Positions 1 through 7,763 of a stretch of 7,763 bases of DNA are shown here, in pieces. The stretch's first letter is position 1; the number at the start of each line of letters is the position of its first letter. This stretch comes from Polyangia bacterium (GTDB lineage: Bacteria > Myxococcota_A > Polyangia > Polyangiales > Polyangiaceae). The DNA is taken from positions 1 through 7,763 of the forward strand of contig JAUIKB010000237.1 in assembly GCA_030430975.1 (NCBI GenBank), given 5' to 3'. The position numbers were made by a program, and so were the translations under genes. Below the pieces are notes generated by a model. The model was not told the DNA's origin and did not search any database. It saw only the letters and a program-made list of their open reading frames with translations.

Positions 1-37
1 CACAGGCCTCATCAGTCAGGGGCTCTACAACCACTGT

Positions 38-59
38 GTCGTCGACTGCAGTCGACGAC
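38..59. repeat. 22-bp perfect palindrome
   Basis: Two 11-base arms (GTCGTCGACTG and its exact reverse complement) abut with no spacer, giving a perfect palindrome centred between positions 48 and 49. It contains two GTCGAC sites and a central CTGCAG. Symmetry with no loop fits a DNA-binding site for a dimeric regulator better than a transcription terminator. A T-run at 78-83 lies 18 bases downstream, too far for a standard intrinsic terminator. It sits about 100 bp ahead of the likely start of the VWA lipoprotein gene, so an operator role for that operon is possible, as is an element belonging to an unseen upstream gene. Confidence 0.6.
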
Positions 60-92
60 TGGGGGGCGTAAGCAGGCTTTTTTGATTGAGAC

Positions 93-128
93 GGAGAGGT
101 GGGGAGCTTGGACCCTCCCCGCCTCTCC
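93..128 (+). promoter_or_regulatory. 14-bp-stem hairpin in leader of VWA gene
   Basis: Bases 93-106 pair with 115-128 (thirteen Watson-Crick pairs and one G.U at 100/121) around an 8-base loop, a very stable GC-rich stem. No T-run follows on the plus strand, so it is not a standard intrinsic terminator. A second, weaker inverted repeat (126-132 with 149-155, enclosing the 10-bp palindrome at 138-147) shares bases 126-128 with it, so the two stems partly compete. The second stem contains the candidate Shine-Dalgarno of the GTG start at 164. A leader element affecting translation is conceivable. The pairing is seen; the function is inference. Confidence 0.45.
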
Positions 129-151
129 TGTGCTTTCACCAATTGGTACAC

Positions 152-155
152 AGGA
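152..155 (+). promoter_or_regulatory. candidate RBS for GTG start at 164
   Basis: AGGA lies 8 bases before the in-frame GTG at 164. This is the best Shine-Dalgarno plus start combination in the same reading frame as the VWA gene. It competes with the out-of-frame AGGA/ATG pair at 272/282. Confidence 0.4.
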
Positions 156-163
156 CAAAAGCA

Positions 164-2182
164 GTGGTTGAATTAAGACATGACAAAGCCCCGACGCAAG
201 GGGCACTCTGGGAGAGCGACGACGGCAAAGCGGCGGGCAACGGCGCCACGGAGCTCAGCGGTACCGTCACCAGGATTCTCTATGCGCGCGGTGCCTCCGC
301 CACTGCGCTTACGCTCCTCGCTGTACTCGGATCAGCCTACGGTTGTTCCGGAGCGGACGAGGCTCCCCCCTCCCAAGTCGGTAGCGGCGGTAGCGGTGGC
401 TCGACATCGTCTTCAGGCGGGTCGTCGGGCACAAACGACAGCGGACTGCTGGAGGTCGGCGTGCCACCCGATCCCAGCTGCACTGACAAGACGGACAGTG
501 ACGGCGACTCGATCGCCGACCAGCTAGAAGGCGATGGCGACACGGACGGTGACGGCAAGCTGGACAAGGATGACCTAGACAGCGATGACGATGGCATCAG
601 CGACGAGGACGAAGCTGGCCCCAACCGCTCCGATCCCTGCTCACCTGTTGCCAACACCGATCAAAACGACGACGGCCCTGACTTTCAGGACTTCGATGCC
701 GACTCGGACGGCGTCATCGACTCGGACGAAAAGACCGGCTGCGACAACGATTGTCGGGTTACCGCAGACTGCGACGAAGACGGCGTCGTCGACATCGTGG
801 AACAAGCCGCCGGTAGTGACGACTGCGACGTAGACAGCCTTCCGGCAGACGCCTCGCTCTACTTCATCGTGCCGTTCAACGGCGGCCCGCAAACACAGCG
901 CTTCAAGTTCTCTACCGGCATCAAAGAAGCCGACATCTATTTCATGATCGACACGACGAACTCGATGCAGCCCGCGATCGACAACGTCAAGGCGAGCTTG
1001 AACTCGAAGATCATTCCCTCGATCCTGAACGGCGACGCCTCGGCAACGCCGCCGATCCCCGCCATCCCTGGCGCCTACATCGGCGTCGGCGACTTCAAGG
1101 ACGTGCCGTGGCCTCCGTATGGCAACTCCACGGACGACGTCTATCGTACGAGCTTCTGCGTTGGCGGCACCGGCCCCGGCTGCTCGGGCGGCTCCGTCGT
1201 CAAGGGCGACCTGGCCGCGCCCAAGGACGTCGGCGGCAGCTTCGAGGCGCCAGACTCGGTGCGTGAAATCATCAACTCGTTCACGCAGTCCGGCGGCGGA
1301 GACGCACCGGAATCGCTCACGCAGGCGCTGTACCTAGCCTCGACGTCGAACCAGTACGCGGTCACGGGTGGAGGCATCTGGCCCGCACCCGACGCGGCAT
1401 GCGACGCTGGCCTCATCGGGCGGGCTTGTTTTCGTCCCGGTAAACTGCCTCTATTCGTGATCATTACGGACGCCGCGCTCCACAATGGACCTCAGACGTC
1501 GTACGACTACGGTTCGGACGCAGTCGGCTCCATCCAGTCCTACACAGGGGTAGTCGATGCGCTCAATGGCATTGGCGCCAAGATCGTTGGTATTCCCGTC
1601 GACACTGGCGTCGGCGCGGCAGCGAAAAGCGACCTTGAGGATCTAGCGGAAAAGACCAACAGCACCTATTCGACGCCCGCCGCGCCCGGTGTGGAGCTGC
1701 CGCTCGTCACGAAGAAGACTAAGAACGGAGACGTCGCAACCGAGGTCGTGCGGCTGATCGGGCTGCTCGCAGGCCAAGGGCTCAAGAACGTCACCACCGC
1801 CACGACCAACTATGACTGTCCGGGCGGAACCGACTGCACCGGCGACGGTCTGCCGGACAACGAGTATCACAACTTCGAAGACCCGCAGACCAAGAGCCCG
1901 TTCGACGCGTCCACGCTGATCGTCTCCGTCAGTCCGGTTCCGGTCGACCAACCCCCGCGACCGTACAACTCGATTAACGACACGACGTTCTTCGGCGTGC
2001 GAGGCGACCAGATCGTCGAATTCGAGGTGACGGCTAACAACACGTCGGTTCAACGCCAGGCACTCACGGTGGTCCAAGCGCAGCTGCGGGTAAGGACTCC
2101 AACCGGCACGGCCCTGGGCGGTCCGGACGGCATCAAGACCATTTACTTGGTGATTCCGCGCTACCGCGACCCGCTGAAATAG
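164..2182 (+). CDS. VWA-domain putative lipoprotein with acidic TSP3-like repeats
   Basis: Probable surface or periplasmic lipoprotein. Residues below are numbered from the GTG at 164. After an atypical N-terminal stretch there is a hydrophobic segment ending in a lipobox-like SAYGC (Cys61), then a Gly/Ser linker. Residues about 108-225 are Asp-rich with DxDxDGxxD-type motifs resembling thrombospondin type 3 or dockerin calcium-binding loops. A von Willebrand A domain follows (about 255-535): MIDAS-like DTTNS (D263, T265, S267), GVGDF, GGGDAPES (D380, E383) and IITDA (D436). The DAPES form recalls integrin-beta-like VWA domains. A beta-rich C-terminal region of about 120 residues is unrecognised. 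Many Cys residues outside the lipobox suggest disulphides. The Omp85-like gene starts 3 bp after its stop, so they probably share an mRNA. The start is uncertain: the frame is open from a TTG at 86, GTG 164 has an AGGA, and the best ATG (282) is out of frame. Ligand and partner are unknown. Confidence 0.85.
   Translation: MVELRHDKAPTQGALWESDDGKAAGNGATELSGTVTRILYARGASATALTLLAVLGSAYGCSGADEAPPSQVGSGGSGGSTSSSGGSSGTNDSGLLEVGVPPDPSCTDKTDSDGDSIADQLEGDGDTDGDGKLDKDDLDSDDDGISDEDEAGPNRSDPCSPVANTDQNDDGPDFQDFDADSDGVIDSDEKTGCDNDCRVTADCDEDGVVDIVEQAAGSDDCDVDSLPADASLYFIVPFNGGPQTQRFKFSTGIKEADIYFMIDTTNSMQPAIDNVKASLNSKIIPSILNGDASATPPIPAIPGAYIGVGDFKDVPWPPYGNSTDDVYRTSFCVGGTGPGCSGGSVVKGDLAAPKDVGGSFEAPDSVREIINSFTQSGGGDAPESLTQALYLASTSNQYAVTGGGIWPAPDAACDAGLIGRACFRPGKLPLFVIITDAALHNGPQTSYDYGSDAVGSIQSYTGVVDALNGIGAKIVGIPVDTGVGAAAKSDLEDLAEKTNSTYSTPAAPGVELPLVTKKTKNGDVATEVVRLIGLLAGQGLKNVTTATTNYDCPGGTDCTGDGLPDNEYHNFEDPQTKSPFDASTLIVSVSPVPVDQPPRPYNSINDTTFFGVRGDQIVEFEVTANNTSVQRQALTVVQAQLRVRTPTGTALGGPDGIKTIYLVIPRYRDPLK
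272..275 (+). promoter_or_regulatory. AGGA before out-of-frame ATG 282
   Basis: AGGA is followed after 6 bases by ATG at 282, near-ideal spacing. That ATG sits directly before the hydrophobic core of the lipoprotein signal peptide but in a different frame from it (282 versus codons beginning at 290, 293 and so on). One added base, or loss of two in the GCGCGCGG stretch at 284-291, would join them into a textbook signal peptide. It may be the true ribosome binding site of the VWA gene if the sequence has a frameshift here. Confidence 0.4.
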
Positions 2183-2185
2183 GCC

Positions 2186-3873
<1,688 letters not shown>

Positions 3874-3877
<4 letters not shown>

Positions 3878-4611
3878 GCAACCTGCGCGCCAAGGCGCCG
3901 CGCTCGCGTCGGCAAACCCTGCGACTGCTGTCGGCGTGCCTGGTGATGCTCCAGCTGTGGCTGGGCGGCGGACAACTCGCTTACGCGCAAAGCAAAGAGG
4001 AAAAGAAGAAGTCTTATCGCGCGCTGCGCCTGGAATGGAATCGCAGCCGCAAGAAGCTCTATGCGTACTTTTCCTTCCGCGACGTGATCGATCCTCGCGT
4101 CCGAAAGAAGCTGAAGCGCGGCCTGCCGACGACCATTGTGCTGACCGGCACTATCTACCGCGACGGCTCGAAGACCCCCCTGTCAACCACAGCCCAAACC
4201 TGCAAGGTGACGTGGCTTGTTTGGGACGAGGTTTACCAGATCGTCATCACCAGGCCGGGAAGCCAGTACACCGAACTGACACCCACCGTGAACGGTGTAT
4301 TGCGCCGTTGCGCGCGGGCACGGAGATTGGTCGTCGCGACCCGCGGCCAAGTGCCAACCGCAGTTGCCCTCTACTTGAAGGGCAAAGTCCAGATCAACCC
4401 GGTCAGCAGCGTTGTGCTCCGCAAGATCAAACGGTGGGTGAGTCGGCCCTCGGGTACCGGCACAGCCTCGCCGGGCGATGCACTGTTCAGCACGTTCACA
4501 GGTCTCTTTCTACAGCGCATCGGCGCAGCTGAAGTTGAGCGGAACATCCGAACCAAAGCCGTCGTCCCAACCGTCCGCAAGAAGAAGAAGCGCAAGAAGA
4601 AGCGACGCTAG
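3874..4611 (+). CDS. exported DUF4390-like protein with basic C-terminal tail
   Basis: Exported protein of unknown function. A basic N-terminus (residues 1-17) leads into a hydrophobic segment (about 18-36) and an AYA|QS signal peptidase I site near residue 38. The mature part resembles the DUF4390 family: a beta-rich opening (LRLEWNRSRKKLYAYFSFRD), then a segment of the form 'predicted helix plus GLPTTIVLTGTIYRDG' (77-98), an aromatic strand TWLVWDEVYQIVITRP, and a late FLQRIG. This match is by eye and moderate. Residues 235-245 are almost entirely Lys/Arg, which could contact acidic partners, nucleic acid or lipopolysaccharide. The start ATG overlaps the Omp85-like stop (ATGA), with a GAGG about 10 bases upstream, so translation is probably coupled. 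It ends 5 bp before the converging minus-strand gene. An LSAC lipobox-like string at 19-22 has too short a hydrophobic stretch before it, so lipidation is unlikely. Confidence 0.8.
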
Positions 4612-4616
4612 CTGGC

Positions 4617-5282
4617 TCAGTCGAACTTCGGAATTCCGTTGTCGTCTTCAGTCGCAGGAGGATACGTCGCGAGCGCCGCGATCATGTAGAAACGGTACTT
4701 GTGCTTCAGCTTGTCCCACGGCACCGGTGGTAGTGACCGATGAACGCAGCTGGCCGCCCGCTTAGCCTGAGGCCCTTTCCACTCTCCGCTCGCGCCGGGA
4801 AAGACTCGCGTGCGGCGTTTCGTAAAGTCCACCTCCAGCACGTAGTTGAGCGTGCCGCCTTTGCCCGTCTTCGGTGCACAGTCAACGTTCTCGTTGATCG
4901 ACTGAACGAGCGCTTTCTCCAATTTGCCTAACCGGTCGCAGAGGCTGCCCTCCTGGCCCTTGGTGAGACGAGACGCGCTACACTTCACGCGCTGCGGCGG
5001 GCCGATGGATACCCGCGATTCTTCGACCGGTTGCCCAACCGAAGCCAAAGCCGAAGCGGCCGCCGACGCGCTCGCGCTAGCGCTGCTCGCCGGCGCGTTC
5101 TCCTCGCCGGACGGACGTCGCAGTAGATACAGTGGCACCGCCAACACGACGAGAATTCCGACCGCGGCGGCGATCAGCTGCGCTCGCACGGGTCGGTCGC
5201 CTCCACCACCGGGCCCGCCCACACCGAGTCGGCGAAAGCTCGGCTCGCTGGCCACTGGATAACTTGGACGAACACCTGGCAT
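4617..5282 (-). CDS. single-pass membrane protein of unknown function, four-Cys periplasmic domain
   Basis: Family not recognised. The N-terminus (1-33) is Gly/Pro-rich and ends in RPVR. One transmembrane helix spans about 35-54, flanked by RR at 55-56. A low-complexity Ala/Ser linker (about 61-82) then leads to a compact C-terminal domain (about 98-215) with Cys at 101, 115, 135 and 179, the motif ALVQSINENVDC, a beta strand NYVLEVDF, and CVHRSLPPVPWDKLKHKYRFYM. Four cysteines in the part beyond the membrane suggest two disulphides and a periplasmic location, with the N-terminus probably inside, although the charges flanking the helix do not settle topology. The start is well supported: an AGGA is placed 5 bases before the ATG. 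It lies 101 bp downstream of the kinase gene in the same direction, so it may be co-transcribed and serve as an envelope partner of that kinase, but this is only context. It is a possible relative of the TonB-C-like or AgmX-like C-terminal domain proteins common in myxobacteria, unconfirmed. Confidence 0.8.
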   Translation of the reverse strand: MPGVRPSYPVASEPSFRRLGVGGPGGGGDRPVRAQLIAAAVGILVVLAVPLYLLRRPSGEENAPASSASASASAAASALASVGQPVEESRVSIGPPQRVKCSASRLTKGQEGSLCDRLGKLEKALVQSINENVDCAPKTGKGGTLNYVLEVDFTKRRTRVFPGASGEWKGPQAKRAASCVHRSLPPVPWDKLKHKYRFYMIAALATYPPATEDDNGIPKFD

Positions 5283-5287
5283 TACGA

Positions 5288-5291
5288 TCCT
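5288..5291 (-). promoter_or_regulatory. RBS of the minus-strand membrane protein gene
   Basis: On the minus strand the sequence reads AGGA, then 5 bases, then the ATG whose first base is 5282. It supports that start over other candidates. The 101-bp gap to the kinase stop (5283-5383) shows no clear terminator hairpin or promoter by eye. Confidence 0.65.
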
Positions 5292-5383
5292 GCGGAAACG
5301 CCATCGTACTGATCGGGCGAAAAAGATGCGACATTTCGGACCGGCGCTTAGCCCAACACCGAACCGGAGCTACGAATTCCGAA

Positions 5384-7075
5384 CTAGCCGTCGACTAGCG
5401 CCTTGGCGTTCTGACCCGGCTCCGCCTTGACGATCGTCGCTGCTAGATCCAGCGCTTCAGGCATCAGCCCTTGCACCTGGCTCACAACCTGCTCGACGAC
5501 ATGCCGCGCCTCTTCCAGGCTTGGCCCCGTCATGGCTACTGCGAACTTCAATGGGCTGATGCGTCCGGCGGTCACAGGAATGACCGACAACAGGAGCATT
5601 TCCGTTAATTCCATCACGCGCTGAGCGGCACGGCGAAGCGCGAGCATCTCGAGAATGGTCGGCCGATCGCTTACTAAGCGGTTCGGGCCCCTCACTTCGT
5701 AACGCGCGACCGAAAGGGGTTGCTCGTTCCACTCAGCGAAACCGATGTCGTCACCCAGCACGCGCAGAAACTCGTCACGTTGATTCAAGCCCGTCAGGCC
5801 ATCTCGTTGACGGAGATACAGCTTGGCCCGCTCGTGCTGCGGCGACCCGTGCGCGAAGCTGACCAGCTTGAAGCGGCACTCGCCCAACTGAACCTCGTTG
5901 CCGTGTAGCAGCGTCACGTTCTTCTTGCGGTCGTAGCTGTGATCCGCGTAGGTGCCGTTGGTGCTGCCGAGATCCTCGACGGTCCACGAACCCGCGTGCC
6001 AACGAACCACGGCGTGGTTACCGCTAACCGTCGCCTCGGGAATCGTGATGTCCTGGCTGCTGCGCCGCCCGATGCCAACCACCGGCTTGTCGAGCACGTA
6101 CAGCGTTCCAGCAGTCTCAGGCGCGTTGGTGGCAAACGTAGCCAGCAACCCTTGGACCGACGGCGTAAAGCTCTCGGTGTATTGGCGACCGAGTGGCGGC
6201 CCGGGCGACAGCCGATCTCGGGGGATCTGCACTTGGCTCGTCGTCAGGGCGCTCGGGTTGAAGAAGCGCATGTGCCGCGCCTGGGGACGAACCTTCGCGT
6301 CCTCGCTCAGGGAACGGAAGATCTGCTTCACCTCGTCTACCGACAGACCAGCCGGCACATCGAACATGATCTGCTGGCGCATCGGCTTAGCCCGTGGCCG
6401 ATAGCCGGGCTCCGGAACGCGACACGTCCACATTTCCCAAAGCGTGAGGCCCAGTGCGTAGATGTCGTCTTCGGGGCTCGCGCCGCCGGAACGCAAGCGC
6501 TCGGGAGCCATATAGTTCGGCGTACCGCCATCCGGGGGAGCACCCGGTCGCCGGGCGCTGAGGCGCGCGCGCTCCTGTGCGAAACCGAAATCGAGAATCA
6601 CCGCCCGGTCGTTGGTCACCATCACGTTGCCGGGCTTCAGGTCACCGTGGACCAGTCCTTGGGCGTGGATGGCGGCGAGTCCCGCCGCCGCCTCGCTAGC
6701 GATCTTACGGAACTCGTCAGCCGTGTAGCCCCCTTGAGCTTTGCGGCGCCGGATGTGGGTGTGGAGCGTCTGGCCGGCGATATGCTCCATGACCAGAATG
6801 GGCCCCCACGGGCTAGGCGCCAAGTCGTGGACTCGACACACGTTTGTATGGCTCACCGAGCGTGCCAGCAGCAGCTCCTGACGCAGCGCTTCGTCATCGC
6901 CAGGCATGCGCGACTCCTCGCGCACGACCTTCAAGGCAACGGTTTGCTGTGTGCTTCGGTCGTACGCCAGAAACACCTCACCCATACCTCCCTTGCCGAG
7001 GCTCTGGCGAATCTCGTAGCGATCGTTAACGACCGCGCCGTGCCCTAATGCTGGAAGGTTTCGTCCTGACGCCAT
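5384..7075 (-). CDS. Ser/Thr protein kinase-FHA protein with GGDEF-like C-terminus
   Basis: Cytoplasmic Hanks-type Ser/Thr kinase that should phosphorylate proteins with ATP. The kinase domain (about 20-275) has the Gly-rich loop GKGGMGEVF (27-35), ATP lysine K49 in ALKVV, probable helix-C E67, catalytic loop HGDLKPGN (D145, K147, N150), DFG (162-164), MAPE (189-192) and DIYALGLTLWEM. The loop is HGD instead of HRD, so it is a non-RD kinase, possibly not controlled by activation-loop phosphorylation. An FHA domain follows (about 322-406: GRRSS, VSGNHAVV, DLGSTNGTY), which binds phosphothreonine peptides and could bind the kinase's own sites or a substrate. Residues 420-563 start with RDGLTGLNQRDEF, the hallmark opening of a GGDEF domain, and later contain AGRISPLKFAVAMTGPSLEEAR, where GGDEF should stand. 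So this looks like a catalytically dead diguanylate cyclase fold (inference by eye). No membrane segment is visible. No strong Shine-Dalgarno precedes the ATG, but no better in-frame start exists near it. Confidence 0.93.
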   Translation of the reverse strand: MASGRNLPALGHGAVVNDRYEIRQSLGKGGMGEVFLAYDRSTQQTVALKVVREESRMPGDDEALRQELLLARSVSHTNVCRVHDLAPSPWGPILVMEHIAGQTLHTHIRRRKAQGGYTADEFRKIASEAAAGLAAIHAQGLVHGDLKPGNVMVTNDRAVILDFGFAQERARLSARRPGAPPDGGTPNYMAPERLRSGGASPEDDIYALGLTLWEMWTCRVPEPGYRPRAKPMRQQIMFDVPAGLSVDEVKQIFRSLSEDAKVRPQARHMRFFNPSALTTSQVQIPRDRLSPGPPLGRQYTESFTPSVQGLLATFATNAPETAGTLYVLDKPVVGIGRRSSQDITIPEATVSGNHAVVRWHAGSWTVEDLGSTNGTYADHSYDRKKNVTLLHGNEVQLGECRFKLVSFAHGSPQHERAKLYLRQRDGLTGLNQRDEFLRVLGDDIGFAEWNEQPLSVARYEVRGPNRLVSDRPTILEMLALRRAAQRVMELTEMLLLSVIPVTAGRISPLKFAVAMTGPSLEEARHVVEQVVSQVQGLMPEALDLAATIVKAEPGQNAKALVDG

Positions 7076-7103
7076 AAGCGTTAACGGCGGGTGGCGCCGT
7101 GTC

Positions 7104-7116
7104 CGTAGACTCTACG
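7104..7116. repeat. 13-bp palindrome upstream of kinase gene
   Basis: CGTAGA (7104-7109) and TCTACG (7111-7116) flank a single C, about 29-41 bases ahead of the kinase ATG. A second overlapping-scale inverted repeat, CAGGA-T-TCCTG at 7122-7132, lies just beyond it. The 86-bp gap 7076-7161 between the SppA stop and the kinase start is the only room for a kinase promoter, so one of these could be an operator. Neither has a T-run to act as a terminator for SppA. No convincing -35/-10 pair was found by eye. Confidence 0.4.
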
Positions 7117-7161
7117 ATTTACAGGATTCCTGCAATCCGTATCCGGTCGATACTCCCCAAA

Positions 7162-7763
7162 TCAACCGCCGGCGCGAGGGAGCTCTGGACACCACAAAAG
7201 CGCCGGATCGCGTGAGTTTGATAGGGGAAACACGGCGAGTTCGCTGCTGAACGCGATTTGCCCCACGGCGCCGCCGAGCGCGGATCGGGCGATCACGGCA
7301 CTGATGATCCCAAAAGGCGAACGGCGGCTGTCCGGTGTCAGCCCGCGGACCGGTACGTCCCGGCCGCCCGTCCCAAGCTGCTTGCGAACGAACTGCACTG
7401 CTGCGTCAAAGCCCCCGATGGTGTCGATCAGGCCGTGCTCGGCGGCAGCGACGCCCGACCATACGCGCCCCGCCGCGAGCGGTTCGATCGCTTCTATGTT
7501 GGTCTTGCGGCCCTTGGCGACCACGGTCAGAAAGTGACGATAGATATCGTCGAGCTGCCCCTGAACGAGCGCGCGATCGTCGTCGCTGAGCGCGCGCACC
7601 GGCGAGTTGAGGTCAGCGCGAGCCCCGCGTCTAACCACGTCCACTCCGATGCCGAATCGGTCGAGCACGTCAGCAACCGAGAAGCGCGCGCCGACGACGC
7701 CGATCGATCCGGTCAGGCTGGCGGGTTGCGCCACGATGTGCGGCGCGCCGACCGCGATCATAT
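7162..7763 (-). CDS. sppA: signal peptide peptidase SppA (peptidase S49), 3' part
   Basis: This is the C-terminal roughly 200 residues of a membrane-bound serine protease that degrades cleaved signal peptides in the envelope. The gene runs off the right edge of the window, so its start is not seen. Family features from the edge inwards: a YM-IAVGAPHIVAQP string (the Tyr codon is only partly present), LTGSIGV at about 16-22 from the first full Met, a conserved-looking DLNSPVRALSDDDRALVQ segment, FLTVVAKGR, GRVWSGVAAAEHGLIDTIGG. The catalytic Ser lies in the SGG motif just upstream of this point in the family, so it falls outside the window. The C-terminal tail (about 140-199) is less conserved. 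Whether this is the long tandem-domain form (about 600 aa) or the short form (about 300 aa) cannot be decided here. The kinase gene follows after 86 bp in the same direction. Confidence 0.9.
   Translation of the reverse strand, partial: MIAVGAPHIVAQPASLTGSIGVVGARFSVADVLDRFGIGVDVVRRGARADLNSPVRALSDDDRALVQGQLDDIYRHFLTVVAKGRKTNIEAIEPLAAGRVWSGVAAAEHGLIDTIGGFDAAVQFVRKQLGTGGRDVPVRGLTPDSRRSPFGIISAVIARSALGGAVGQIAFSSELAVFPLSNSRDPALLWCPELPRAGG

Noticed and set aside
78..83. T-run as part of an intrinsic terminator
   Set aside because: The nearest strong stem upstream (38-59) ends 18 bases earlier and has no loop, and no stem abuts the T-run.
180..527. Plus-strand frame starting at ATG 180, rich in Arg, Pro and Ser
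   Set aside because: It overlaps the VWA gene in another frame and runs across the region encoding its lipobox and acidic repeats, with shadow-like composition. Only its internal ATG 282 is of interest as a possible true start.
3928..3939. LSAC lipobox in the DUF4390-like protein
   Set aside because: The hydrophobic stretch before the Cys is too short, while a full core and AYA cleavage site follow it, so signal peptidase I processing is more likely.
5939..7048. A 369-codon plus-strand open frame opposite the kinase gene
   Set aside because: It lies entirely antisense to a kinase-FHA gene with unmistakable motifs, and its translation has no recognisable domain. Long antisense frames are common in G+C-rich genes.
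7759..7761. ATG at the right edge as the start of SppA
   Set aside because: The conserved S49 core continues upstream (a Tyr-type codon precedes it), so this is an internal Met of a gene cut by the window edge.

Overview
The window is G+C-rich DNA with long, tightly packed genes. A eukaryote-like Ser/Thr kinase carrying an FHA domain, a lipoprotein with thrombospondin-type-3-like acidic repeats plus a von Willebrand A domain, and several exported proteins of unknown role together suggest a myxobacterium-like organism (Myxococcota, perhaps Polyangiales). That assignment is inference from gene content; no rRNA or other phylogenetic marker is present.

Positions 1-163 are a short non-coding leader holding a 22-bp perfect palindrome (38-59) and a 14-bp-stem hairpin (93-128). 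Positions 164-4611 on the plus strand form a compact three-gene operon: a VWA-domain putative lipoprotein, an Omp85/BamA-like outer membrane protein with one visible POTRA domain and a 15-residue poly-aspartate run, and an exported DUF4390-like protein with a very basic tail. Intergenic spacing is 3 bp between the first two genes and a 4-bp ATGA overlap between the last two, so co-transcription and translational coupling are likely. All three products carry export signals, so the operon looks like a cell-envelope module (outer membrane assembly, secretion or surface display). Its precise job cannot be read from the sequence.

Positions 4617-7763 are on the minus strand. In transcription order these are: the 3' part of a signal peptide peptidase SppA gene cut by the window edge (ends 7162), a Ser/Thr kinase-FHA protein whose C-terminus resembles a degenerate GGDEF domain (7075-5384), and a single-pass membrane protein of unknown function with four cysteines (5282-4617). 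The minus-strand and plus-strand gene sets converge with only 4612-4616 between the two stop codons.

The most noteworthy points are the kinase-FHA-degenerate GGDEF fusion; the VWA lipoprotein / Omp85 / DUF4390-like operon; a start-site and reading-frame conflict at the VWA gene, where a well-placed Shine-Dalgarno and ATG lie out of frame immediately before the lipoprotein signal peptide; and the GAC microsatellite inside the Omp85 gene. No tRNA, rRNA, CRISPR array, insertion sequence or attachment site was seen.
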